NCBI GenBank assembly: GCA_035651655.1 | Contig: DASRFG010000028.1 | Location: 87,600 to 151,599 of the forward strand | Direction of reading: 5' to 3' | DNA: 64,000 nt | From: Terriglobales bacterium | GTDB lineage: Bacteria > Acidobacteriota > Terriglobia > Terriglobales > Acidobacteriaceae | Shown: piece after piece, positions 20,420 through 28,912 of the stretch | Numbering within the stretch: the first letter of the stretch is position 1 | Layout of the letters: each line of letters opens with the position of its first letter | Made by a program: the position numbers and the translations under genes | The notes under the pieces: model-generated | What the model was told of the DNA's origin: nothing | The model's input: the letters and a program-made list of their open reading frames with translations, nothing else | Databases searched by the model: none

Positions 20420-21088
20420 ATGGCTAAACTTTTCGAACTCCCTCGATATATTGCAATTGATGGACCGATCCGAGTCGGCAAGACTACGCTGGCTCGCATC
20501 CTTGCAGAACGGTTGAACGCCCAGCGTGTCGCCGAACCTGATGAGAACCCGTTTCTGCAGGCGTTTTATGACGGCGAGACCGGGGCTGCATTCCAGGCAC
20601 AGCTGACATTCCTGGTGCGACGCTTCGAACAGCTCAGCGCGTTGGATGTGGGGCCACGTTCGCAAAAAACCGTGATTGCCGATTACATTTTCGAAAAAGA
20701 CAAGCTGTTCGCTTATCTCAATTTGAACGATGTCGAACTCGACACCTACAACCGCTATTACAACCACTTCCGCGCCCTGGTGCCCACGCCCGATCTGGTG
20801 ATTTATCTGCAAGCCACGCCCGAAGTGCTGAAAAAACGCCTGAAGAAGAAGAATGCACCCGGAGAAAAGGCAGTAAATCTGGACTACCTCGAAGAAGTGG
20901 TTAAAGCGTACGAGCACTTCTTTTTTCACTACACCGCGTCTGACTTGCTGATCGTGAACACCAGCGACATTGATTTTGTGGACCGCAATGAAGATCTGCA
21001 GGAACTGCTGCGCAAGGTTTCCGCGCCCATCAAGGGGACGCAATACTTCCTTGCCCTGGGCTCGGAAGAGGCCGCAGCCAGCGCCTAG
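20420..21088 (+). CDS. deoxynucleoside kinase (deoxyadenosine/deoxyguanosine kinase type)
   Basis: This 222-residue kinase phosphorylates deoxynucleosides for salvage. ATG 20420 gives the canonical start with the P-loop IDGPIRVGKTTLA at residues 13-25. DYIFEKDKLFAYLNL and the LID-type LKKRLKKKNAPGEK segment match the dCK/dGK family. Substrate choice cannot be fixed by eye. In several other bacteria a gene of this family sits directly before panB-panC; here an aminotransferase gene is interposed. The gap to the next start is 106 bp (28 bp if the ATG at 21117 is used). Confidence 0.88.
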   Translation: MAKLFELPRYIAIDGPIRVGKTTLARILAERLNAQRVAEPDENPFLQAFYDGETGAAFQAQLTFLVRRFEQLSALDVGPRSQKTVIADYIFEKDKLFAYLNLNDVELDTYNRYYNHFRALVPTPDLVIYLQATPEVLKKRLKKKNAPGEKAVNLDYLEEVVKAYEHFFFHYTASDLLIVNTSDIDFVDRNEDLQELLRKVSAPIKGTQYFLALGSEEAAASA

Positions 21089-21194
21089 CGTCTCACTCCC
21101 AGTCTCGGTTCCGCTCATGAATACAACTTCGTCAGAGGGGCAGCTTGCCACCTCTCGCCTGCAGCGAATAATCTCTCCAGCACGGAGAGATCGC

Positions 21195-22568
21195 ATGGAA
21201 CCCGCCACCGTGGCAGCCCGCAGTATTGATCGTGCTCGTTTGACTACGCTCATGCTTCGCGAAGAAGAGCGTTTCCGTAAGGAACACCCGCGTTCGCAGG
21301 AACTCTTTCAGCGCGCACGGCATTCTCTGCTCAGCGGCGTCCCCATGAACTGGATGGCCAAGTGGGCGAGCCCGTTCCCGGTGTTTGTGAAGGAAGCGCG
21401 TGGCGCCCATTTCACTGACGTGGACGGACGCGAATACGTTGATCTCTGCCTGGGCGACACCGGCGCCATGACCGGTCATTCGCCACAAGCAGCGGTGAAC
21501 GCCATCCGCGAGCAGGCGCAGCACGGCATAACCTTCATGCTGCCCACGGAAGATTCCATCTGGGTGGGAGAAGAGTTGACCCGCCGCTTCGGTCTGCCGT
21601 ATTGGCAGTTTTGCCTGACGGCCACCGATGCCAATCGCTTTTCGATCCGCCTGGCGCGCGAGATTACACAGCGCAAGCTGGTGCTGGTTTTCAATTATTG
21701 CTATCACGGCACGGTTGACGAAACTTTCATCACGCTGAAAGACGGTGTCGCAGGTCCCCGTCGCGGCAACATTGGTCCACCCGTGAATCCCACGGTGACG
21801 ACCCGGGTGATCGAATTCAACGACGTGGATGCGCTGGAGAAGGCCCTCGCGACTCGCGAGATTGCCTGCGTGCTCGCCGAGCCAGCCCTGACCAATGTAG
21901 GCATCGTCCACCCCGATCCCGGCTACCACCAGGCGCTGCGCGAACTCACCCGAAAATATGGGACTTTGCTGATCATTGACGAGACCCACACCATCTGTAC
22001 CGGCCCGGGCGGCTACATCCGTGCTCACGGCCTTGAGCCAGATTTCTTCGTTTTGGGTAAGCCCATCGCGAGCGGGGTCCCAGCTGCGACCTACGGCTTC
22101 ACCGCCGAGGTAGGTGATCGCATTTTGGCGCGCATGCGATTAGAGGACTGCGACACCGGTGGCATTGGCGGCACCCTCGCCGGCAATGCTCTCTCTCTCG
22201 CTGCAATGCGTGCTACCTTGGAGCACGTGCTCACTCCGGCGGCTTTTGAGCACATGGTCCCTATGGCGGAACACTTTACTCACGGCGTGGAAGATGCGAT
22301 TGCCGGCTCAGACCTGCCCTGGCACGTAACCCGACTGGGCTGCCGGGCGGAATATTTGTTCCAGAAAAAGCGTCCGCGAAATGGATCAGAAGCCGCGGCG
22401 GCGATGGATTTCGAACTCGAGCGTTTCATGCATCTTTACGCGCTGAACCGTGGAATATTGCTGACGCCGTTTCATAACATGGCACTGATGTCGCCTGCGA
22501 CGGTCGAAGCAGATGTGGACCAGCACACTCGTGCCTTTCGCGAAGCCATAACCGAGCTGGTGAGTTAA
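21195..22568 (+). CDS. class III PLP aminotransferase with DETHT signature (HemL-like)
   Basis: This protein of about 457 residues starts at ATG 21195, which has GGAGAG 5 bp upstream; ATG 21117 would add 26 residues and has no ribosome site. It is a fold-type I PLP enzyme: DVDGREYVDLCLGDTGAM resembles the GSAM/omega-transaminase N-terminal block, FNYCYHGTVDE the substrate loop, D262 in IIDETHTICTG the ring-nitrogen aspartate, and K289 in VLGKPIASGVP the Schiff-base lysine. True HemL has DEVMTGFR where this has DETHT, and a genuine hemL lies at 17595, so this is a transaminase of unknown substrate rather than a second GSAM. It sits between the deoxynucleoside kinase and panB. Confidence 0.82.
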   Translation: MEPATVAARSIDRARLTTLMLREEERFRKEHPRSQELFQRARHSLLSGVPMNWMAKWASPFPVFVKEARGAHFTDVDGREYVDLCLGDTGAMTGHSPQAAVNAIREQAQHGITFMLPTEDSIWVGEELTRRFGLPYWQFCLTATDANRFSIRLAREITQRKLVLVFNYCYHGTVDETFITLKDGVAGPRRGNIGPPVNPTVTTRVIEFNDVDALEKALATREIACVLAEPALTNVGIVHPDPGYHQALRELTRKYGTLLIIDETHTICTGPGGYIRAHGLEPDFFVLGKPIASGVPAATYGFTAEVGDRILARMRLEDCDTGGIGGTLAGNALSLAAMRATLEHVLTPAAFEHMVPMAEHFTHGVEDAIAGSDLPWHVTRLGCRAEYLFQKKRPRNGSEAAAAMDFELERFMHLYALNRGILLTPFHNMALMSPATVEADVDQHTRAFREAITELVS

Positions 22569-22574
22569 AGACAC

Positions 22575-22651
22575 CCATGTGGGCACAGGCGCCTCGCCAG
22601 TGCTGGCGAGCAAAGCTCGCCCGGGCAGCCGAGGGCGGCTGCCCCTACGTG
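22575..22651. repeat. intergenic double-hairpin element (REP-like)
   Basis: The 216-bp gap between the DETHT aminotransferase and panB holds two perfect GC-rich inverted repeats. CTCGCCAG (22593-22600) pairs with CTGGCGAG (22603-22610), and GGGCAGCCG (22623-22631) pairs with CGGCTGCCC (22636-22644). There is no T-tract, so it is not a standard terminator. The compact paired-hairpin form resembles dispersed REP/BIME-type elements. I see no second copy in the window, so the repeat status is inference. Confidence 0.4.
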
Positions 22652-22784
22652 AGTCGACTTCTAAACTGCTGAAAACTCTAGACATTTCAGCTTGCTGCTT
22701 TTCGTGCAACTAGGCTGTAAATGGGCGTATCCTATGTGAGTACAGGCGCTATCTGCCTAGAGCAGAAGTGCACTGGAGGCACCC

Positions 22785-23675
22785 GTGAGTTTCGCTCCGA
22801 TTGGCCAGCCTGGCCAGAAAGTTACAGTCTCCTCCCTCCAACAAAAAAAGCTTCAGCACGAGCCAATCACTTGTTTGACCGCGTACGACTATCCGACTGC
22901 GCGAATTGTTGACCAAGCCGGAATCGACGTCATTCTGGTCGGCGATTCGCTTGCCAATGCCGTGTTGGGTTACGAGAACACACTGCCGGTCACGGTGGAC
23001 GAAATGCTTCACCACACCAAGGCGGTGCGGCGTGGCGTTAAGCGAGCATTGCTGATTGCTGATCTGCCTTATGGCAGCTATCACGTGAACGAAAACGAGG
23101 CGCTCAGCAACGCCGCGCGATTCATGAAGGAGGCTGGAGCCGAGGCGGTGAAGGTTGAAGGCGGCGAAAAACGCGCAGACCTCATCCGGCGCATCATTGA
23201 TGCAGAAATTCCGGTGGCCGGTCACATCGGCCTTACGCCGCAGTCGGTGAATGTGATGAGTGGCTACAAGGTGCAAGGCAAGACGTTGTCAGCAATCGAG
23301 CAACTGATGCGAGATGCGGTGGCGCTGGATCGCGCAGGCGTGGCCTGTCTTTATTTGGAAGGGATTCCGCGCGAGGTCGCGGCAATGATCACCGCCGAAG
23401 TACATACCCCGACGATTGGCATTGGAGCCGGCCCAGAGTGCGACGGCCAGGTTTTAGTTTTGCACGATTTGTTGGGACTCACTTTCGGCCCCCCGCCAAA
23501 ATTTGTGCGCCGCTACGCCGATGTTGGCGCGGTGATTTCGAATGCGGTGAATGCCTTCCGCACCGACGTGACCTCGGGGAATTACCCCTCAGATGAGGAG
23601 TCTTATCATCTGCCGAGTGAAACGCGAGCCGCACTGGAGACGGTGCTCGCACGCAAGCGGGAACTGCGAAAGTAG
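22785..23675 (+). CDS. panB: 3-methyl-2-oxobutanoate hydroxymethyltransferase
   Basis: This 296-residue enzyme makes ketopantoate from alpha-ketoisovalerate and methylene-tetrahydrofolate, the first committed step to pantothenate and CoA. It starts at GTG 22785 with GGAGG about 6 bp upstream. Canonical motifs are ITCLTAYDYPTARIVDQAG, VGDSLANAVLGYENT (Mg2+ site), VKVEGG, HIGLTPQSVNVMSGYKVQG, and GIGAGPECDGQVLVLHDLLG. It forms a unit with panC, 56 bp downstream. Confidence 0.96.
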   Translation: MSFAPIGQPGQKVTVSSLQQKKLQHEPITCLTAYDYPTARIVDQAGIDVILVGDSLANAVLGYENTLPVTVDEMLHHTKAVRRGVKRALLIADLPYGSYHVNENEALSNAARFMKEAGAEAVKVEGGEKRADLIRRIIDAEIPVAGHIGLTPQSVNVMSGYKVQGKTLSAIEQLMRDAVALDRAGVACLYLEGIPREVAAMITAEVHTPTIGIGAGPECDGQVLVLHDLLGLTFGPPPKFVRRYADVGAVISNAVNAFRTDVTSGNYPSDEESYHLPSETRAALETVLARKRELRK

Positions 23676-23731
23676 TATCAGCCAACTCAATATTCTTCCT
23701 GTAGCTCTCTAGCGTGGAGTCGAGCAACTGC

Positions 23732-24610
23732 ATGCGCATAATTGCCGGGATTGACGACATGCGGGCCGCCTGCCGGCAGGTGAGGGCGGAGGGCAAGCGG
23801 CTGGGCCTGGTGCCGACTATGGGCGCGCTCCATGACGGGCACTTGTCGCTGGTGCGCGCCGCACGCTCAACCTGCGATCTTGTAGCTGTATCCATTTTCG
23901 TTAATCCCCTTCAATTTGGGCCGAACGAAGACTTCGCGAAGTATCCCCGCGATCTTGAACACGATCGCAAACTGCTGGGACAAGAAAACGTTGATTTGCT
24001 GGTCACCCCCAGCGCCGAGGAGATGTATCCCGCGGGCAATTCGACTTATGTGACTGTTGAAGGACTAAGCGACAGACTATGCGGGCGTTCGCGCCCCGGC
24101 CACTTTCGCGGTGTAACCACTGTGGTCTCGAAGTTATTTCACATTATTGGGCCGGACGCTTCTTTCTTCGGGCAAAAAGACGCGGCCCAGGCGGCCATCA
24201 TCCGGCGCATGGTTCGTGACCTGCATTTTGACGTTCAGATTGTGGTCTGTCCCACGGTTCGCGAGCGCGACGGCCTGGCCATGAGCTCTCGCAATCGCTA
24301 TCTCGACCCATCGCAACGAAAATCCGGTGGCGTGCTGTATCGCGCTCTGACTCGGATCCAGACCCTGGCGGATAGGGGTGAGCGCCGGGGGGAGGCGCTT
24401 ATTACCGCCGGCAAAGGCGTGATCGGCGAAGAGCTGGGTGTCCGGCTGGATTATTTGGAAGTCGTTGATCCTGACACGCTAGAGCCGTTACAGGATGTGA
24501 GCAGGGGCGCGCTGGTGGCGGTTGCTGCCTTCGTTGACGGCGTCCGTTTAATTGACAATATCCAGCTTACCTCCAGCGGGAAATCGGTAGCCCCATTGTT
24601 GATTGGATAA
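23732..24610 (+). CDS. panC: pantothenate synthetase
   Basis: This 292-residue ATP-dependent ligase joins pantoate and beta-alanine. ATG 23732 is preferred to the GTG six codons upstream. The HIGH-type nucleotide motif is in VPTMGALHDGHLSLVR, followed by SIFVNPLQFGPNEDFAKYPR, LCGRSRPGHFRGVTTVV, FFGQKDAAQ and the KMSKS-like MSSRNRYL. Length and motif order are normal. It lies directly after panB and ends 20 bp before the convergent DNA glycosylase gene, across a tandem 14-bp repeat. Confidence 0.96.
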   Translation: MRIIAGIDDMRAACRQVRAEGKRLGLVPTMGALHDGHLSLVRAARSTCDLVAVSIFVNPLQFGPNEDFAKYPRDLEHDRKLLGQENVDLLVTPSAEEMYPAGNSTYVTVEGLSDRLCGRSRPGHFRGVTTVVSKLFHIIGPDASFFGQKDAAQAAIIRRMVRDLHFDVQIVVCPTVRERDGLAMSSRNRYLDPSQRKSGGVLYRALTRIQTLADRGERRGEALITAGKGVIGEELGVRLDYLEVVDPDTLEPLQDVSRGALVAVAAFVDGVRLIDNIQLTSSGKSVAPLLIG

Positions 24611-24638
24611 CGGTTCTAGCTTCTCGGTTCTAGCTTCT
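24611..24638. repeat. tandem 14-bp duplication at the panC / glycosylase junction
   Basis: CGGTTCTAGCTTCT occurs twice head to tail (24611-24624 and 24625-24638), immediately after the panC stop. The second copy covers the stop codon of the convergent glycosylase gene, so the duplication supplies that gene's 3' end. Confidence 0.75.
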
Positions 24639-25337
24639 CCTCGCTGATTTCTGAGGCGATACTCTCTTCGTCCTCGGTTGGCGAGAGACGAACTCGTTCT
24701 CCGCGATCAAATAACGCAATGGCATCTCGGTCGCTTTGCTGATTCCAATGCGAGGTGTTACATCCAGTTGTTTGGGCTTGAAGCCGTCATCAGCAATCCA
24801 TAGATCAGACGCATCCGTGGTGAGGTCCTTTCCGTTGTCACGCGTTCGCGTAATACCCATCGCTTCCGCAAGCCGTCCTGGTCCGCTGGTCAGCAGCCGC
24901 TGAATCTTGCGCGACGGCATAATGGGTTTCGTTTTTCCGGCCAGTAATCCACGTTGCCGCAGCATGGCATCGAGTCCGGTCAGTGGCTCCAGAGCTCGAA
25001 TCAAGATGCTGCCCGCTTGGCCTTCCGGCATGCATGAGACATTCAAGCAATAATAATTGCCGTAAATGAAATAAATGTAGGCGTGCCCGGGCGGTCCGAA
25101 CAACACCCGATTGCGTTCTGTGGAACCGGCAAAAGCATGCGCCGCGGGGTCGTCCTCCCCGAGGTACGCCTCCAATTCAACGATTCTTCCAGACAGCAGT
25201 TCTTGGCCGTCCCGCCGGACCAACACTTTGCCCAGCAGTTCGCCCGCGACCTCGCGTGGATCACGGTTAAAGAATCGGCGTGAAACCGGCCTCAGCCGAC
25301 GGGATTTAAGGGATTTCCTAGCGGGTGGGTTTCCCAT
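24630..25337 (-). CDS. 3-methyladenine DNA glycosylase (AAG/MPG family)
   Basis: This 235-residue base-excision repair enzyme removes alkylated purines. The family block VELEAYLGEDDPAAHA carries the catalytic glutamate (in ELEAYLG), and NRVLFGPPGHAYIYFIYGNY holds the base-pocket and intercalating region. SGPGRLAEAMGI is also typical. The N-terminus is basic (KSLKSRRLRPVSRRF) and the start is ATG 25337. It is convergent with panC and divergent from the beta-barrel gene. Confidence 0.92.
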   Translation of the reverse strand: MGNPPARKSLKSRRLRPVSRRFFNRDPREVAGELLGKVLVRRDGQELLSGRIVELEAYLGEDDPAAHAFAGSTERNRVLFGPPGHAYIYFIYGNYYCLNVSCMPEGQAGSILIRALEPLTGLDAMLRQRGLLAGKTKPIMPSRKIQRLLTSGPGRLAEAMGITRTRDNGKDLTTDASDLWIADDGFKPKQLDVTPRIGISKATEMPLRYLIAENEFVSRQPRTKRVSPQKSARRS

Positions 25338-25440
25338 CTATCTGCCAATCTCGCGCGTCGCATAGGGCAACGCAAGCTGCCCGGAGCCGTTTTTTTGCAT
25401 CGAAGAACAAAGCATAAATCAAAACTTTGAGGCCTGAATA

Positions 25441-26058
25441 ATGCGGAAAACCGCCCTGGTATTCGTGTGCCTGCTCTTCGCAATTTTGGCTCAAGCCCAG
25501 AAAAACGAGATTTCATTCACCGCGGGCGAGTATGTCTCGGCGGGGGCCTCCCTGGATTGGGGCACTGCCACCGCTTTTGAGGGGTCCTTTGCTCACCGCA
25601 TTGCGCATGTACCGCTGCTCGCGCTTTCACTGGAATTGCCAGTCGCTGCAACTACCGGTTCATCTATACCGATCTCGAGCCTTATAAGCAGTTCGCTGCC
25701 CAGCTTTACCTCTCTGTTCATCACCCCGGGGGTGCGCGTAAAGCTGGCGCCTTCGTTCCCGCTTTCACCCTATGTGGCGGTTGGCGTGGGGCTTGCCCGT
25801 TTCAATGTACAGCGGAACAGTTCGGCAGTAGTTTCACGACTCATCGGCAGTGGCGTTAACAACACGTGGGCGGTGGATTTCGCGGGGGGACTCGACCTCA
25901 AGATTCTTCCACATGTTGCGCTCCGCGGTGAGTTGCGAGATTTTTATTCCGGTGCCATAGGGTTACCGGCACTGATACCCGCTCCTTTGCGTTCCCTCTT
26001 GCCCGTCTCCAATCAACACAACTTAATGGGTACAGGAGGAGTAGTCGTCACTTTCTGA
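25441..26058 (+). CDS. small outer-membrane beta-barrel protein
   Basis: This 205-residue protein has a clear signal peptide (MRKTALVFVCLLFAILAQAQ). The mature part is rich in alternating polar/hydrophobic stretches such as VRVKLAPSFPLSPYVAVGVG and AVDFAGGLDLKILPHVALRG. It ends in GGVVVTF, with the C-terminal phenylalanine typical of the BAM beta-signal. It is probably an 8-stranded OmpA/OmpW-like barrel; function is unknown. It appears to be a single-gene unit, divergent from the glycosylase gene. Confidence 0.7.
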   Translation: MRKTALVFVCLLFAILAQAQKNEISFTAGEYVSAGASLDWGTATAFEGSFAHRIAHVPLLALSLELPVAATTGSSIPISSLISSSLPSFTSLFITPGVRVKLAPSFPLSPYVAVGVGLARFNVQRNSSAVVSRLIGSGVNNTWAVDFAGGLDLKILPHVALRGELRDFYSGAIGLPALIPAPLRSLLPVSNQHNLMGTGGVVVTF

Positions 26059-26170
26059 GTTCCATTGGCTGCACTTTAACTGGTGCAAAAACCCGCCGGC
26101 GGCGCGTGATTCAGTGCAGCACCCTTTCCACCTCCCGGCATCTAACGAACTAATTGCGCGTTCTTAAAAA

Positions 26171-26186
26171 TCGGCACATCGGCACA
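26171..26186. repeat. perfect tandem 8-bp repeat
   Basis: TCGGCACA occurs twice directly in tandem in the spacer between the beta-barrel gene and the small basic ORF. It is one of several short phased repeats seen only in spacers of this window. Confidence 0.6.
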
Positions 26187-26266
26187 TTTGTTGCTTGCTA
26201 GGTCGCACGTCCTGATTTATCGTTCGCGTTAGTAATGCTAAGCTCCTCGGCTTAGGAAGTGATCTC

Positions 26267-26488
26267 GTGCGAAAGCGCTCCTCAAAACCGACGCGCAAGA
26301 ACGGCGCTGCCAAACGGCATGGGAACCACGGCAATCTAGTGCATCGCATTCCTTCCTCTACGCCGGAAGCCCGGGATGAAGGGCCCCGGCTAATTCCCTG
26401 GAAGGGGGATGAGGACCGCGCCTCGAGCCATGTTGACTACCTGGTGGACTTGGCGGATATCGCCTTGGGACGCAAGAAAAAAAGCTGA
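26267..26488 (+). CDS. small basic hypothetical protein
   Basis: This possible gene encodes 73 residues from GTG 26267 with AGGA about 9 bp upstream. The N-terminal half is very basic (RKRSSKPTRKNGAAKRHGN), the middle is Pro/Asp-rich, and the end is DYLVDLADIALGRKKKS. There is no signal peptide or known motif. A 6-bp-stem inverted repeat, CTAAGC/GCTTAG (26238-26255), lies just upstream of the ribosome site. Composition fits a nucleic-acid-associated or disordered protein, but coding status is uncertain. Confidence 0.4.
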   Translation: MRKRSSKPTRKNGAAKRHGNHGNLVHRIPSSTPEARDEGPRLIPWKGDEDRASSHVDYLVDLADIALGRKKKS

Positions 26489-26621
26489 TTTGCCCGTTAG
26501 TATTGAACTACTGCCTACTTGCAATCCGGTTCGCACTGCGCTACTAATAGCACTCCCCCAACCATATTTTCGGCACCGAGGTGGCGTTTAACCTCCCTTA
26601 CTGCGGGTCAGGAGTGGAATC

Positions 26622-27029
26622 TTGGCGCTTTCTGTGCTGGTAGTTGACGACGAACCTGCGGTCCTGGAAACCATGGCCGCAATCCTCCGCAGCCGCAAGT
26701 ATCGGGTAATGACGGCGGTTGACGGCCTCGACGCGCTGCAAGTGCTGGAAAATACTCTGCCCGACCTGATCCTCACCGACCTGACAATGCCCCGGATGTC
26801 CGGATCCGAGTTGGTGTCCAGGGTTCGAGAGCGGTTTCCGGAGATGCCGATCGTCGTCTTCAGCGGTCAATATATCGAGCTCCCCCCGGAAATCCCGGCG
26901 GACGCATTCCTGCAAAAAGGGGGGTACTTAATGCGCGATCTTTTTAAGACCTTGGAAGGCCTGATGGCGAAACGCGGCAATGGATTCAAACCGCAGACAG
27001 GAGCCTCTGCGGCCGCGAATACCGACTGA
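26622..27029 (+). CDS. single-domain response regulator (receiver only)
   Basis: This 135-residue protein starts at TTG 26622 with AGGAG about 7 bp upstream. It has a complete CheY-like receiver: acidic pocket VVDDEPAVL, phospho-acceptor Asp in LILTDLTMPRMSG, the Ser switch in VVFSGQ and the conserved Lys in FLQKGGYL. No output domain is fused. No histidine kinase is in the window, so its partner is unknown. It ends 5 bp before the convergent LolA-like gene. Confidence 0.85.
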   Translation: MALSVLVVDDEPAVLETMAAILRSRKYRVMTAVDGLDALQVLENTLPDLILTDLTMPRMSGSELVSRVRERFPEMPIVVFSGQYIELPPEIPADAFLQKGGYLMRDLFKTLEGLMAKRGNGFKPQTGASAAANTD

Positions 27030-27034
27030 CGCTC

Positions 27035-27880
27035 TCAATTCCTGGGGAGAACTTTATGCGGATCCCAGGTGGTGTTGGCGGCAAATAAAGAATCCGGTAA
27101 ACCCTGATTGTAGGAAACTGCATTGATAAAGCGCTGGGCGGTCATCTCGCCATTGAAGGTGCGGGTCACGCTCAGCGGCGTAGCGATACCCTGCACTATC
27201 TTGTAATTGTCGTAGATCTCGGCCTCTACGTTTTTCTGCCGGTCAGCGGGATCGCGCCACGCGAAGGTCCTCTGGACCGGCAAATGGCTGATGGAATCAA
27301 TGTAAATCGTGACCGACTCGTTGGCAGCGTTGATAATTGTCACCTGCTCAGTTTGTTTCTGGGCTGCGATCGCAGGCCCCTCATATAGCAGGGCCACACC
27401 AGGCTCCTTAAGCCACTTCCGCAGCACCCATTCGAGGGAATAGTTGCGCCGCCGCAAATAGTCGATGAGCGTCTTTGGATCGGCAGGCGATGTACCGCGA
27501 AACGTAATCTCGTAACCTTTGTCACCGTTGTACAGGATGATCCAGTCACGCCGCTTGGTCAGCTCCAGGCGATCTTTGTCGGGGAACTTCCAGAAGCGCC
27601 AGTAGAGAGCTCCGCCGCCGCTGGGGTCCCCGTGGTGCATTGTGTAGGTGCGTCCTTCCTGCTTCATGTCCTGGACGTTGAGATACTGCGGGCCGCCCAA
27701 GGCCTGGATCATTTGATCCAGCAGGGCTTTGGCTTTTCGGGCATTCTCATCCTGCGGCGGAGCGGCCGGTCCCGAAGGATTTTGGGACGGGGTCGTCTGC
27801 AGAATGGCCGGTTTTGCCGAATTGGCCTGCAATCCCAGCCCGGCGCACACAACCAAAAGGAATAAACCGGTAGATTTCAT
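27035..27880 (-). CDS. periplasmic LolA/LppX-like lipoprotein-handling protein of unknown role
   Basis: This 281-residue protein has a signal peptide (MKSTGLFLLVVCAGLGLQAN) and a Pro/Gln-rich linker. Then come a helix (KAKALLDQMIQALGGPQYL) and beta-rich segments with lipid-carrier-like features: RLELTKRRDWIILYNGDKGY, YIDSISHLPVQRTF and YDNYKIVQGIATPLSVTR. This layout is typical of outer-membrane lipoprotein-sorting-like proteins with a LolA fold. The exact family is not certain and the ligand is unknown. It is followed on the far side by the SDR gene on the same strand. Confidence 0.55.
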   Translation of the reverse strand: MKSTGLFLLVVCAGLGLQANSAKPAILQTTPSQNPSGPAAPPQDENARKAKALLDQMIQALGGPQYLNVQDMKQEGRTYTMHHGDPSGGGALYWRFWKFPDKDRLELTKRRDWIILYNGDKGYEITFRGTSPADPKTLIDYLRRRNYSLEWVLRKWLKEPGVALLYEGPAIAAQKQTEQVTIINAANESVTIYIDSISHLPVQRTFAWRDPADRQKNVEAEIYDNYKIVQGIATPLSVTRTFNGEMTAQRFINAVSYNQGLPDSLFAANTTWDPHKVLPRN

Positions 27881-27925
27881 AGGATCTTTTCAGATTAGAT
27901 GCGGCGATTGACCGCACCGACGGTT

Positions 27926-28717
27926 CTATCCCACCAGTACAGCCCCTCCATTGACGTTGAAGATTTCGCCGGTAATGAACCCGGCATGCTCGGTGCACAC
28001 AAATAGGATGGGCGCCGCGATCTCTTCCGGTTTGCCCACTCTGGCCAAGGGAATTTTGGAAAGCACCGTATCGCGCGCCGCCGGTTCCAGCAGTATCGGC
28101 AGCGACATGTCGGTTTCTACCCAGCCCGGCGCCACGCAGTTCACATAAATGCCGTCCGGGGCCAGCTCCGTCGAAAGCCCCTTGACCATGCTGATGAGAG
28201 CGCCCTTGCTGGCGGCATAGTCGCAGTGGAAGGCTTCTCCCCGCTGCCCGGCGGTGGAACTCACCAGCACCACATGCCCCGTCGCAAAGCTCTGCCGCGG
28301 CTGAGCTTTCATCTGGGCAACGCTGTACTTCACCAGTCCGAAAACGCTATCCAGATTCACAGCCAGCGTCCGCCGCCATTGCTCTTCGCTCATCTTCTCG
28401 ATGGCAACATCTTCCGGCGGCCAGATACCGTGATTCGCAACTAAGATATCCAGGCGTCCAAACTTCTTAACCGTAGCGGCCACCAGGGTCTGGGCCGCTG
28501 CGACGCTCGCGAGATCGCATTGCACCGCCACGCAGTTGTCGGTCCCACACGACGCCACGATTGAATCGGCGGCACTCTTGGCTTGCTGGTAATTGAACGC
28601 GACCTTCGCGCCGGCTGCCACCAGCATTTTGACGGTTGCGGCACCGATGCCACGCGATCCACCCGTGACCAGCGCGACTCGCCCATCCAAAGACATTGAA
28701 ACCCCTGGGTTATTCAT
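27926..28717 (-). CDS. short-chain dehydrogenase/reductase (FabG-like)
   Basis: This 263-residue classical SDR has the Rossmann glycine motif VTGGSRGIGAA, the NHG motif in LVANHGIWPPE, catalytic Ser in VVLVSSTAG and the YAASKGA (YxxxK) motif. The C-terminus FITGEIFNVNGGAVLVG is typical of 3-oxoacyl-ACP reductases and related enzymes. The substrate cannot be assigned; no other fatty-acid genes lie nearby. An internal ATG seven codons in, with AGGGG upstream, is an alternative start. It diverges from lpxC. Confidence 0.9.
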   Translation of the reverse strand: MNNPGVSMSLDGRVALVTGGSRGIGAATVKMLVAAGAKVAFNYQQAKSAADSIVASCGTDNCVAVQCDLASVAAAQTLVAATVKKFGRLDILVANHGIWPPEDVAIEKMSEEQWRRTLAVNLDSVFGLVKYSVAQMKAQPRQSFATGHVVLVSSTAGQRGEAFHCDYAASKGALISMVKGLSTELAPDGIYVNCVAPGWVETDMSLPILLEPAARDTVLSKIPLARVGKPEEIAAPILFVCTEHAGFITGEIFNVNGGAVLVG

Positions 28718-28912
28718 GAGCTTACGAAGGTAAGCGAAGGCTGGAGAGTGTGCAAGGGCTCTGGCGTGCGCGCTTTGGGCCCTTGCAAGGCGTGGGGATC
28801 CAGCTCTCGAAGGCCACGCTTCTTAGCCACGATATGTGGCTTTTTTGCCACATACGAATTCGCAACCGTGGTTGTAATCTCTTCATCACACCTGACATAC
28901 ACATCAAGTCGT

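Noticed and set aside
20970..21194. N-terminal extension of the DETHT aminotransferase
   Set aside because: The first part overlaps the deoxynucleoside kinase in another frame and has no family similarity; ATG 21195 has a good ribosome site.
21195..22568. Second hemL (GSAM) copy
   Set aside because: Motif DETHT instead of DEVMTG and different N-terminal block; canonical hemL is present at 17595.
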